Origin: G965233625 sp965233625
GTDB taxonomy: Bacteria; Planctomycetota; Planctomycetia; Pirellulales; Pirellulaceae
Length of the DNA stretch: 64,000 nucleotides
Assembly: GCA_965233625.1 (NCBI GenBank)
Contig: OZ247499.1
Location: 1,116,001-1,180,000, forward strand
Direction of reading: 5' to 3'
In this document: piece after piece, positions 52,080-59,678 of the stretch
Layout: every line of letters begins with the position of its first letter
How positions within the stretch are numbered: the first letter of the stretch is position 1
The notes under the pieces: generated by a model
The model's input: only the letters and a program-made list of their open reading frames with translations
Databases searched by the model: none
What the model was told of the DNA's origin: nothing
Program-made: the position numbers and the translations under genes

Positions 52080-53243
52080 ATGAAAATCGCCTATATAGAT
52101 TGTCCCAGCGGCCTTGCTGGCGACATGTTGCTAGCTGCACTCATTGATTGCGGAGTTGATGTCGAAGCCATTCAGGCGGGCATCGATTCTTTGGGGCTGC
52201 CTTCGTGCCGTCTGGCCGTGAGTGAGGTGCATAAGAAGGGTTTCCGCGCGACGAATGTCAACGTCGAGCACGAGCCTGAACACGCGCACCGCCATCTGCA
52301 CCACATCACGGACATGATCGATGGCTCGGACCTGACGCCTTCGCAGAAAGAACTGGCCACGCGGATCTTCACCCGCTTGGGCGAGGCCGAGGCGAAAGTG
52401 CACGGCGTCAGCCTGCGGAAAGTGCATTTTCACGAATGTGGCGCCGTCGACTCCATCGCAGATATCTGCGGCGCCGCCATCGGTATCGATCTGCTTGGCG
52501 CCGGGCGGATCGTCTGCGCCCCCGTGCCGGTAGGCAGCGGCATGATCAAGATCGCCCACGGCGGCGTGAGCGTTCCCGCGCCTGCGACTGCAGAACTGCT
52601 CAAGGGCATCCCCCTGGCAGCGTCAAACATTGCCGCGGAACTGACCACACCGACCGGCGCCGCCATTGTGGCGACCGTCGTTGATGAATACGGCCCGTTG
52701 CCCGCGATGACAATTGACAAAATCGGTTACGGCGCCGGTGACCGCGACCTTGAAGAGCAGGCGAACGTCGTCCGCCTGATCACGGGCGAGACGCCCGCTG
52801 CCGTGGATGCTGACCAGATCTGGGTCTTGGAAACTAATATCGACGACGTAGCCGCCGAAGTGGCCGGCCACGCCGCCGGGTTGCTGCTGGATGCAGGAGC
52901 ACTCGACGTATATTCGACGCCGGTCACCATGAAGAAAAGCCGCCCCGGCGCCAAACTAAGCGTACTCTGCCAGTCCAACCACATCGCCAAGATGGAACGC
53001 ATTCTCTTTCGCGAGACGGGCACCCTGGGCGTCCGCCGCTGGCCCGTTAGCCGGCACAAACTGCATCGTGAAAGCGTGACGGTGGAAACCCGTTACGGTG
53101 AAATCGAAGGTAAGGTTGCCACGTTCGAAGGGGTAAAGAGCTTCGCCCCCGAGTACGAATCGTGCCGCCAAGCCGCTACTGAACACGATGCACCGCTCCG
53201 CACCGTCTACGAGGCCGCTCAGACGGCCTTTAAATCGGAATAA
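52080..53243 (+). CDS. larC: Nickel insertion protein LarC (nickel-pincer cofactor synthesis)
   Basis: LarC inserts nickel into the pyridinium-3,5-bisthiocarboxylate pincer in a CTP-dependent step, making the cofactor of lactate racemase and related enzymes. The 387 residues match the DUF111 family: IAYIDCPSGLAGDMLLAALI at the start, VHFHECGAVDSIADICGAAI with the metal-binding His pair, VPAPATAELLKG and ETNIDDVAAEVAGHAAG. The C-terminal part that is split off by frameshift in lactobacilli (LarC1/LarC2) is fused here. I start at ATG 52080, where the family begins. No larA, larB or larE is nearby, so the cofactor genes are scattered or serve another enzyme. Confidence 0.95.
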   Translation: MKIAYIDCPSGLAGDMLLAALIDCGVDVEAIQAGIDSLGLPSCRLAVSEVHKKGFRATNVNVEHEPEHAHRHLHHITDMIDGSDLTPSQKELATRIFTRLGEAEAKVHGVSLRKVHFHECGAVDSIADICGAAIGIDLLGAGRIVCAPVPVGSGMIKIAHGGVSVPAPATAELLKGIPLAASNIAAELTTPTGAAIVATVVDEYGPLPAMTIDKIGYGAGDRDLEEQANVVRLITGETPAAVDADQIWVLETNIDDVAAEVAGHAAGLLLDAGALDVYSTPVTMKKSRPGAKLSVLCQSNHIAKMERILFRETGTLGVRRWPVSRHKLHRESVTVETRYGEIEGKVATFEGVKSFAPEYESCRQAATEHDAPLRTVYEAAQTAFKSE

Positions 53244-53273
53244 CTTTCGCAGCAACTGCAAGGAGGCAGAGGC

Positions 53274-53837
53274 GTGCCATTTTTCGAATTCACAATCTCC
53301 AATGTCATGTTCGTTGCGGGCGTGACGTTGGCACTCGCCATTCTGCTGCGGCGTTACTGGAAATATCAGGGCAAGCTGAAGAAGCAAAAGAAGAAGAAAG
53401 CAGGTCCGCCGCTCCGCACTGTTAAGGCGTACACCAAGCCTGCCGCAACGCCAATGGCCGATGCACCAGCCGAGGTTTTACGCTGGCAGGTTGAGATGGA
53501 AGACCGCGCGCGGGAGTTAAACGCGATTCTCGATAGCAAAATGGCAGCGTTGCAAGCGATTACCGCGCGCGCCATCGCAGAACGGGAGCGTCTGGAGCAG
53601 GCAATTCAAAAGGCAACGCGGTTCACACCGTCAGAGCTTCGTAACAAAGGGTATGAAGAGATTGCTGATATCGTCGAATTTCCGCCTGCCGTGTTCCCGC
53701 AGGCGATAGCCGACGACGCCCGCCAGGCGGTGTATGCGTTGATTGACAAGGGTTACAGTGTGCAGGAAACCGCCGACAGAACAGGCATGGCAAGCGGCGA
53801 TGTGGAGCTGATTCTTAGCTCTCGTGCGGCAGGCTGA
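53274..53837 (+). CDS. Unknown single-span membrane protein with coiled coil
   Basis: A 187-residue protein with one N-terminal membrane helix (about 10-30), then a very basic stretch LKKQKKKKAGPP, then a coiled coil (about 65-105). The C-terminal segment DDARQAVYALIDKGYSVQET with ADRTGMASGDVELIL looks like the helix-turn-helix tail of DUF2802-type proteins, in which an HTH-like end follows a membrane anchor. The start is GTG with a strong AAGGAGG eight bases upstream. It lies 30 bp after larC, so probably the same transcript. A hairpin follows at 53850-53880. Function is not known. Confidence 0.75.
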   Translation: MPFFEFTISNVMFVAGVTLALAILLRRYWKYQGKLKKQKKKKAGPPLRTVKAYTKPAATPMADAPAEVLRWQVEMEDRARELNAILDSKMAALQAITARAIAERERLEQAIQKATRFTPSELRNKGYEEIADIVEFPPAVFPQAIADDARQAVYALIDKGYSVQETADRTGMASGDVELILSSRAAG

Positions 53838-53849
53838 GGTCGCTGGGGG

Positions 53850-53880
53850 GCGAATCACGGGAATTGGCGCCCGGATTCGC
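53850..53880 (+). terminator. Hairpin after the 53274 gene, possible terminator
   Basis: A perfect 7-bp stem GCGAATC/GATTCGC with a 17-nt loop starts 13 nt after the stop. No clear U-run follows, so termination is possible but not proven. Confidence 0.45.
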
Positions 53881-53914
53881 GGGATTCTTGCGTATCTTCT
53901 TACCTGGAGTGTGG

Positions 53915-53942
53915 TTGCGTTAATAGCTAAGGGCGTTATATT
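53915..53942 (+). promoter_or_regulatory. Candidate promoter of rpmB-gatCAB
   Basis: TTGCGT (53915-53920) and TATATT (53937-53942) are 16 bp apart, 48 bp before the rpmB ATG. The -10 is one base from consensus; the -35 keeps TTG. Confidence 0.4.
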
Positions 53943-53990
53943 CTTAACCTTCTAAAAGGCATCAACTCGGTTGAGTGAAGGACGATACAG

Positions 53991-54299
53991 ATGGCACGCG
54001 CTTGTGAAGTTTGCGGGAAAGGGCCCCGCATCGGTAATTCCGTTGAAACCCGCGGTAAGGCCAAATACCTGGGCGGTGTGGGTACGAAGATTACTGGCAT
54101 CACCCGTCGCCAGTTCAAACCCAACCTGCAAAAGGTTAAGGTCTCGTTGCCTAACGGAACGGTGAAATCCATGCGGGTCTGCACACAGTGCATCCGCAGT
54201 GGAGCCGTACGTAAAGTCGTACGCCAGAAGCCTTTCGATCTGCCAGGCGGCGGCAATAAGGCGCCAACGGGTAAGAAAAAGGCGAAGGCAGCTAAATGA
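53991..54299 (+). CDS. rpmB: 50S ribosomal protein bL28, zinc-binding form
   Basis: The 102-residue protein is a bL28 with an N-terminal CEVCGKGP and a later VCTQCIRSG. These two CXXC pairs bind zinc in the C+ variant of the protein. ARACEVCGKGPRIGNSVETR and TGITRRQFKPNLQKVKV are close to the family consensus. The C-terminus is a Lys-rich tail. The stop overlaps gatC by 4 bp (ATGA), so the two are coupled. In many bacteria rpmB is with rpmG; here it heads the amidotransferase operon. Confidence 0.96.
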   Translation: MARACEVCGKGPRIGNSVETRGKAKYLGGVGTKITGITRRQFKPNLQKVKVSLPNGTVKSMRVCTQCIRSGAVRKVVRQKPFDLPGGGNKAPTGKKKAKAAK

Positions 54300-54592
54300 C
54301 GCTGGAAGCTGGCGACATTGCCAAGGTGGCGCTGCTGGCGCGGCTCCGGCTGAGCGAGCAGGAAACCGCCGCGATGGCCAGCGAGTTGAGTGCGATCGTC
54401 TCTTATATCGATCAGCTCAACGAGCTTGATACCGATGACGTGCAGCCCATGGCGCACGCCATTGAGGCCGTCAACGTGTTCGGCGACGATGAGCCAGCCG
54501 AAAGCCTCTCACGCGATGCGGCGCTGGCCAATGCGCCCAATCGCGATGAAGAATGCTACCGCGTGCCTGCCGTTCTCGGCGATGGCAGCTAG
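54296..54592 (+). CDS. gatC: Aspartyl/glutamyl-tRNA amidotransferase subunit C
   Basis: GatC is the small subunit that wraps around and steadies GatA-GatB. The 98 residues carry the family pattern IAKVALLARLRLSEQETAAM, SYIDQLNELDTDDVQPMAH and the end FGDDEPAESLSRDAALANAP. The ATG overlaps the rpmB stop. A 109-bp gap separates it from gatA, with no promoter or terminator I can point to. Confidence 0.95.
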   Translation: MTLEAGDIAKVALLARLRLSEQETAAMASELSAIVSYIDQLNELDTDDVQPMAHAIEAVNVFGDDEPAESLSRDAALANAPNRDEECYRVPAVLGDGS

Positions 54593-54701
54593 GTTCGTTC
54601 CCGCCGGTTCGTGCAATCCCGCCGCTTGGGGCTGGTTCCCGCGTGGCGGTTGACGATGACGCTTCCGCGGTGCATCTGCCGCATTCTTACAAAGGTGCAA
54701 C

Positions 54702-56201
54702 ATGTCTTTGACGGGTCTCAACGCCACGCAACTGCGCGAGAAGCTGCTGGCCGGGGAAGTCTCTTCGGAAGCAGTCACACGGGCATTCGCTACGCGGATC
54801 GAGCAGTTCGATAGCCAGACAGGCGCCTTCCTGCGCTTCGACCCCGATGTAGCCATCAGCCGCGCCAGGCAACTTGATAAACGACGTTCGGCCGGTGAAG
54901 ACATCGGACTGCTGGCTGGTCTGCCCGTTGCGGTCAAAGATGTGCTCTGCACGCAGGGGGAAATCACTTCCTGTGCTTCCCGGATGCTGGAGAATTACCG
55001 CCCACCTTATAACGCCACGGTTGTTGAAAAAATCGAAGCCGCTGGCGGCGTGATTCTTGGCAAAACCAACATGGACGAGTTCGCCATGGGTGGGTCCACG
55101 GAGAATTCCGGGTTCCAGCCTACGCGTAATCCTTGGGACGTCAGCCGGACGCCAGGCGGTTCAAGCGGTGGAGCGGCTGCGGCGGTTGCGGCATCACTTG
55201 CGCCGCTATCCATCGGCACCGATACGGGCGGCTCTATCCGTCAGCCCGCAGGTTTGTGTGGCGTGGTGGGAATGAAGCCTACGTATGGCCGCGTGAGCCG
55301 TTACGGTCTGATCGCCTTTGCCAGCAGCCTGGATCAGGTCGGCCCGCTGGCGCATACGGCGGAAGACACCGCTTTGCTGTTGCAGGTCATCGCAGGCCAC
55401 GACGGTCGCGATTCCACCAGCGCAAATGCTCCAACGCCGGCCTATTTCGACAGTGTGACTAAACCCCTGGAAGGGCTGAAGCTGGGCCTGGTTGAAGAGC
55501 ACTTTGGCGATGGCCTGGACGCGGAAGTTGAAACGGCGGTGCGTGAAGCGATCAAGGTCTACGAATCGCTGGGCGCCACGGTTGAGATGGTATCGCTGCC
55601 TCACCAGAAATATGGCATCGCCACGTATTACATCATCGCACCCTGCGAAGCATCTTCGAACCTGGCACGGTTCGATGGCACCCACTATGGCCACCGCACG
55701 CAAGAGAATCTGCAAACCATCGCCGCAGAGGACGGTGTCCCGGACGAATCGCCGCTGGTGACCATGTACCGGCAAAGCCGGGCAGAAGGCTTCGGGCCGG
55801 AAGTGAAACGCCGCATCATGTTGGGCAACTACGCGTTATCGTCGGGCTACTACGATGCGTATTATCTGAAAGCGTTGAAAGTCCGCCGCCTGATCCGCAA
55901 TGACTATGACGAAGTATTCAAGAAGGTAGACCTTCTCGCCGGACCTGTTTCGCCCACACCTGCATTCCCACTCGGCGAAAAGACAGGCGATCCGCTTTCG
56001 ATGTATCTGGTTGATCTATACACAGTCGGCGCGAACCTGGCCGGCAACTGTGGCATCTCGTTACCCTGCGGATTCTCATCCGGCGGCCTGCCTATCGGCC
56101 TACAACTGCAAGGCCCGCCCTTGGCGGAAGAACGATTGCTGCAAGCTTCTTACATGTTCCAGCAGGCAACCAACTGGCACGAGCGGAGACCTGAACTATG
56201 A
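54702..56201 (+). CDS. gatA: Aspartyl/glutamyl-tRNA amidotransferase subunit A
   Basis: GatA releases ammonia from glutamine for the conversion of Glu-tRNA-Gln or Asp-tRNA-Asn to the amide. The 499 residues show the amidase-signature Ser-cisSer-Lys triad: Lys in PVAVKDVLCTQG, and the two serines in the stretch starting TPGGSSGGAAAAVAASLAPL and continuing GTDTGGSIRQPA. The C-terminal ends in the usual LQLQGPPLAEERLL. It overlaps gatB by 4 bp (ATGA). The start at ATG 54702 gives the family N-terminus. Confidence 0.97.
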   Translation: MSLTGLNATQLREKLLAGEVSSEAVTRAFATRIEQFDSQTGAFLRFDPDVAISRARQLDKRRSAGEDIGLLAGLPVAVKDVLCTQGEITSCASRMLENYRPPYNATVVEKIEAAGGVILGKTNMDEFAMGGSTENSGFQPTRNPWDVSRTPGGSSGGAAAAVAASLAPLSIGTDTGGSIRQPAGLCGVVGMKPTYGRVSRYGLIAFASSLDQVGPLAHTAEDTALLLQVIAGHDGRDSTSANAPTPAYFDSVTKPLEGLKLGLVEEHFGDGLDAEVETAVREAIKVYESLGATVEMVSLPHQKYGIATYYIIAPCEASSNLARFDGTHYGHRTQENLQTIAAEDGVPDESPLVTMYRQSRAEGFGPEVKRRIMLGNYALSSGYYDAYYLKALKVRRLIRNDYDEVFKKVDLLAGPVSPTPAFPLGEKTGDPLSMYLVDLYTVGANLAGNCGISLPCGFSSGGLPIGLQLQGPPLAEERLLQASYMFQQATNWHERRPEL

Positions 56202-57679
56202 GCCAGCCATTTCAGGTAATCGTCGGGCTGGAAGTGCACGTCCAGCTTCAGACACGCACCAAACTGTTCTGCCGCTGCTCCACCACGTTTGGCGCCCCGC
56301 CCAACACGCAGACCTGCCCCGTCTGTACTGGTTCGCCCGGTGCATTGCCCGTGATGAACCGGCGTGCTTTTGAACTGGGGATGCGCACCGCGCTTGCGCT
56401 CAACTGTAACATTCCGCAGTTCACCAAGTGGGACCGCAAACAGTATTACTACCCGGATCTGCCCAAGGGCTATCAGATCAGCCAGCTTGATCTGCCGATG
56501 TCCGAAAAGGGGTATCTGGAAATCGCCGATCCAGAAGACGAAAGCAACATCAGGCGGATCGGCATCAACCGTGCTCATCTGGAAGAAGACGCCGGCAAGA
56601 GCATGCACGACGAACAGGCTGGCAAGGCGGACACGCGGATCGACCTGAACCGCACCGGCACGCCTCTGCTTGAAATTGTCAGCGAACCCGATATCCGCAG
56701 CGCGGCCGAAGCGAAGCAGTATCTTACCGAACTTAAATTGCTGCTGACTTATCTGGGAGTTTCCGACTGCAACATGCAGGAAGGCAGCCTGCGGGTAGAC
56801 GCCAACGTCAACATTCATCTGCCCGGTAAAGACGGCGCTACGATTGCCACGCCGATCGTGGAGATCAAGAACCTCAACAGTTTCCGCGCTGTTGAAAAAG
56901 CCATCGAGTACGAAACCAGCCGTCAGTACGAAGTCTGGCAGCAGGACGGCGTTTCGATGGCGGACGGTCCCTTCAAAACAACTCGCGGCTGGAATGACCA
57001 ACTTCAGAAAACCACCAAGCAGCGTGAAAAAGAAGACTCTGCCGACTACCGCTACTTCCCTGACCCGGACCTGATGCCCGTCACGGTCACGACGGAAGAA
57101 ATCGAGGCGGCCAAAGAGGCGCTGGGCGAACTGCCCGCTGCCACCCGGCAAAGATTGCAGAAGCAGTACAAGCTGAAACCGTACGATGCCAACGTGATTG
57201 TTAATCAAGGCGCATCGACGGTGGCGTATTTCGAACAACTGGCAGAAGTCAGTGGCGATGCACGCCGCGCCGCAAACTGGACGCAGCAGGATGTGATGCG
57301 GATGCTGAACGAAACCGGCGCCGACATCGATAGCTTCCCGGTTTCCGCTGCTGCTTTGGGGCAGTTGCTCAAGGCAATCGCTGCGGGCGATGTGGATAAC
57401 ACCAAGGCAAAGGACGTCTTCGCAGAGATGCATGCCAGCAACAGTTCCGCCGCAGATGCGATGGAGAAGCTGGGCATCGAAAAGGTGGATTCGTCGGAAA
57501 CCGAAGACCTCTGCAAAGCGCTGCTGGCCGACAATCCGCAGGTTGTGGCGGATGTGAAGGGCGGCAAACAGCAGGCCGTTGGCGCCTTAATTGGTCAGGC
57601 TAAGGGCCGGAATCCCAATGTTAACCCCGGTCAAATCCGCAAGATGCTGCTAGACCTCATCGCCGCGATGGATGGATGA
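56198..57679 (+). CDS. gatB: Aspartyl/glutamyl-tRNA amidotransferase subunit B
   Basis: GatB binds the misacylated tRNA, phosphorylates its acyl group with ATP and takes ammonia from GatA. The 493 residues include VIVGLEVHVQLQTRTKLFC, the zinc-site cysteines CRCSTTFG and CPVCTGSPGALPVMN, KWDRKQYYYPDLPKGYQISQ, and the C-terminal YqeY-like tail ending GQAKGRNPNVNPGQIRKMLL. It completes a full gatCAB set. The operon indicates that this organism makes Gln-tRNA or Asn-tRNA (or both) by the indirect route. Confidence 0.97.
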   Translation: MSQPFQVIVGLEVHVQLQTRTKLFCRCSTTFGAPPNTQTCPVCTGSPGALPVMNRRAFELGMRTALALNCNIPQFTKWDRKQYYYPDLPKGYQISQLDLPMSEKGYLEIADPEDESNIRRIGINRAHLEEDAGKSMHDEQAGKADTRIDLNRTGTPLLEIVSEPDIRSAAEAKQYLTELKLLLTYLGVSDCNMQEGSLRVDANVNIHLPGKDGATIATPIVEIKNLNSFRAVEKAIEYETSRQYEVWQQDGVSMADGPFKTTRGWNDQLQKTTKQREKEDSADYRYFPDPDLMPVTVTTEEIEAAKEALGELPAATRQRLQKQYKLKPYDANVIVNQGASTVAYFEQLAEVSGDARRAANWTQQDVMRMLNETGADIDSFPVSAAALGQLLKAIAAGDVDNTKAKDVFAEMHASNSSAADAMEKLGIEKVDSSETEDLCKALLADNPQVVADVKGGKQQAVGALIGQAKGRNPNVNPGQIRKMLLDLIAAMDG

Positions 57680-57710
57680 CATCTTAAGCCGCGCATCTGG
57701 CGCCGGAAGC

Positions 57711-57738
57711 TTGCGAACATTCCGGGGCGCTCCATAAT
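57711..57738 (+). promoter_or_regulatory. Candidate promoter of the 57808 gene
   Basis: TTGCGA (57711-57716) and CATAAT (57733-57738) are 16 bp apart, 70 bp before the ATG. The boxes overlap a hairpin (arms at 57700-57708 and 57720-57730) that could also mark the 3' end of the gat transcript. Confidence 0.4.
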
Positions 57739-57807
57739 AAAGGGAGGGGTTTTCGCCACCTGGAAGCGACGGGCTGACCAGGGGCTATCTGGAAAGGACT
57801 GCGCCCA

Positions 57808-59577
57808 ATGACAATTCGCTGCCGATGTCAAAGCTGCCGCGCGAAGTTCGACGCGCCGCAGAAGTTTGCCGGGCGTGAAGTGAAGTGCCCCAAATGCGGC
57901 GAAACATTCATTGTTCAGCCCACGCGCAAAAAGAAACGCCCCACCGCAAATTCTCCCGCACAATCCACCCAGGATGCAACAGGCAGCGGCGACAGTTCGA
58001 TCGATCCCAGCTCAACAGACAGCGTTGTCTTTTCACAAGTTAGCACCGTTGATCTCGTTGACTTCGTACCCCAGCCGCCAGCAACAAATGACGAACCCGG
58101 TGGTGCAGCGCACACTGATCCGCCCGAAGAAGACATACCTGTTTTTCCTCAGGTAGAAACAAGTGCTGCAGCGGCGACCAGTTCAAACGAGGCGCCGGCT
58201 TCAGAGACTGTTCCGCCACCGCCCGGTCAGCCAACTGGCGAGCAAACGGTTGAAGCTCCGCCGGCGGCGCCGCGACGGATTAAGCCGCCACCGCCGCCGC
58301 CTTCAAACGCACCGATGATGTTCGCTGCGCTACTGACTTTTGTTGCAGCAGCCGCACTGGTGGTGGGCGTCTACTTCATTGTGAACCCGCCTGGTGGTGG
58401 GAATGCGGTCGCGATTACGCAGCCCAAGCTGGCCTTTGTCTGGCCCGAAGCAACCCGCCAGGACGCGGAGATTTTTATTAACGGCCGCCGGATGATTCTA
58501 CCGGCCCGTGGCGACGTGGAGTACACGTTGCAGCCGGGCGCCTATGAAGTGCGGTTGGCTCGCGCGGGCTTTCGTACGATTGAAGCACGCGTGGAACTGC
58601 AGAAAGGATTCATCCGCGAGTTCGAACCGATCTGGGAAGTGGATCAACGGGCAGCCGTGGCGACATCCGCCGCCGATCCTCCCTCGACGGCTATCAAGCC
58701 CGCAATGCCGCCACGCAGCGTCAGGGCTCCGCGCGGCTACACAGGCTGGCTGCAGAATTATGAAGAAGCAAAGACCGCCGCCGCTGCCGGGAATAAGAAT
58801 CTGCTGATCGCGTTTGTTAATTCTTCGTCGCCACAAAGCCGGATGATGGCCAGCACGGTGTTCAGCAAACCGGCGTTCCGCGAAGCTGCCGCGGAGAAAT
58901 ACGTGTTACTGGTGATTGACCTGCCGGAAAGCCGTGCAGACTTCGCGCGTGTTGCCGACCCGGTGCAGAATGAACGGCTCCTGCGCGAGTTTGACATTGT
59001 GCAGTTTCCGACATTTATCTTCGCCGACTCAGAAGGAAAGCCTTTCGCTTTCGAGCCGTCAGTGTGGGAGCTGACGGACCTCGCCAGGTTTGAAGCTCAG
59101 CGCCAGAAACGCGATGAACTCTTTGCTGCTGTGGATGCTGCCACCGGCGATGCAAAGTTAAGTGCGTTCGTAGATGCGGCGGATTTTCTGTTCAAGCATC
59201 AAATCAGCCGTTACTACAAAAACCGCGGCGAAGAATGGCTCACATTGGCGGGAATGCATGACGCCAGTAATGCCAAGGGTTACCTTGAAAAGGCGTTTTT
59301 TGTTTACTGGTCCAGCCACATCGAAGTGCCCGACAAACCGCACCGCCTGCCGCGTTTGCTTGTGCGGTTCAATGAATGGAAACAGCAGCACGCCTTCAAA
59401 GACGCACGTTTAACCCTGAATTTCTACAGCATTGCCGCCACTGCCATGCTTGATATCGGCAATCCGCAAGGCGCCCGCGACTATCTGCAAGAGGCGCAGA
59501 CGTTGTTTACCACAAACTCCGCTTATCAACGCCAGGTAAAGCAACTACTGGCTGCCAGCGACGATCTAAAGGGGTGA
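57808..59577 (+). CDS. Zinc-ribbon / transmembrane / PEGA / redox-dead thioredoxin-fold protein
   Basis: A 589-residue mosaic. Residues 1-40 are a cytoplasmic MJ0042-like zinc ribbon (CRCQSCRAKF and VKCPKCGETF). A Pro/Ala/Glu-rich linker follows, then one membrane helix (about 171-193). Outside the membrane comes a PEGA-like domain (about 205-275, FINGRRMILPARG with LQPGAYEVRLARAGF). A thioredoxin-like domain (about 310-420) has KNLLIAFVNSSSPQSRMM where a CXXC should be, so no redox Cys, but the cis-Pro strand FPTFIFADSEG is kept. The last 150 residues look helical and repeat-like. It may sense or bind a ligand in the periplasm. No partner gene is evident. Confidence 0.85.
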   Translation: MTIRCRCQSCRAKFDAPQKFAGREVKCPKCGETFIVQPTRKKKRPTANSPAQSTQDATGSGDSSIDPSSTDSVVFSQVSTVDLVDFVPQPPATNDEPGGAAHTDPPEEDIPVFPQVETSAAAATSSNEAPASETVPPPPGQPTGEQTVEAPPAAPRRIKPPPPPPSNAPMMFAALLTFVAAAALVVGVYFIVNPPGGGNAVAITQPKLAFVWPEATRQDAEIFINGRRMILPARGDVEYTLQPGAYEVRLARAGFRTIEARVELQKGFIREFEPIWEVDQRAAVATSAADPPSTAIKPAMPPRSVRAPRGYTGWLQNYEEAKTAAAAGNKNLLIAFVNSSSPQSRMMASTVFSKPAFREAAAEKYVLLVIDLPESRADFARVADPVQNERLLREFDIVQFPTFIFADSEGKPFAFEPSVWELTDLARFEAQRQKRDELFAAVDAATGDAKLSAFVDAADFLFKHQISRYYKNRGEEWLTLAGMHDASNAKGYLEKAFFVYWSSHIEVPDKPHRLPRLLVRFNEWKQQHAFKDARLTLNFYSIAATAMLDIGNPQGARDYLQEAQTLFTTNSAYQRQVKQLLAASDDLKG

Positions 59578-59678
59578 TGTAATTTGGCCTAAGGGCCTAT
59601 AATGGCCAGTTGGAGACAACTTCCGGTGCTTGCATTTGCTGCTACGGATAGAAGCATTCCCCTGGTTAGGTATCACCG

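Noticed and set aside
59598..59603. TATAAT before the SNF2 gene as a promoter
   Set aside because: The -10 is perfect but the matching -35 position (59575-59580, TGATGT) is poor and overlaps the previous stop, so I do not list it as a feature.
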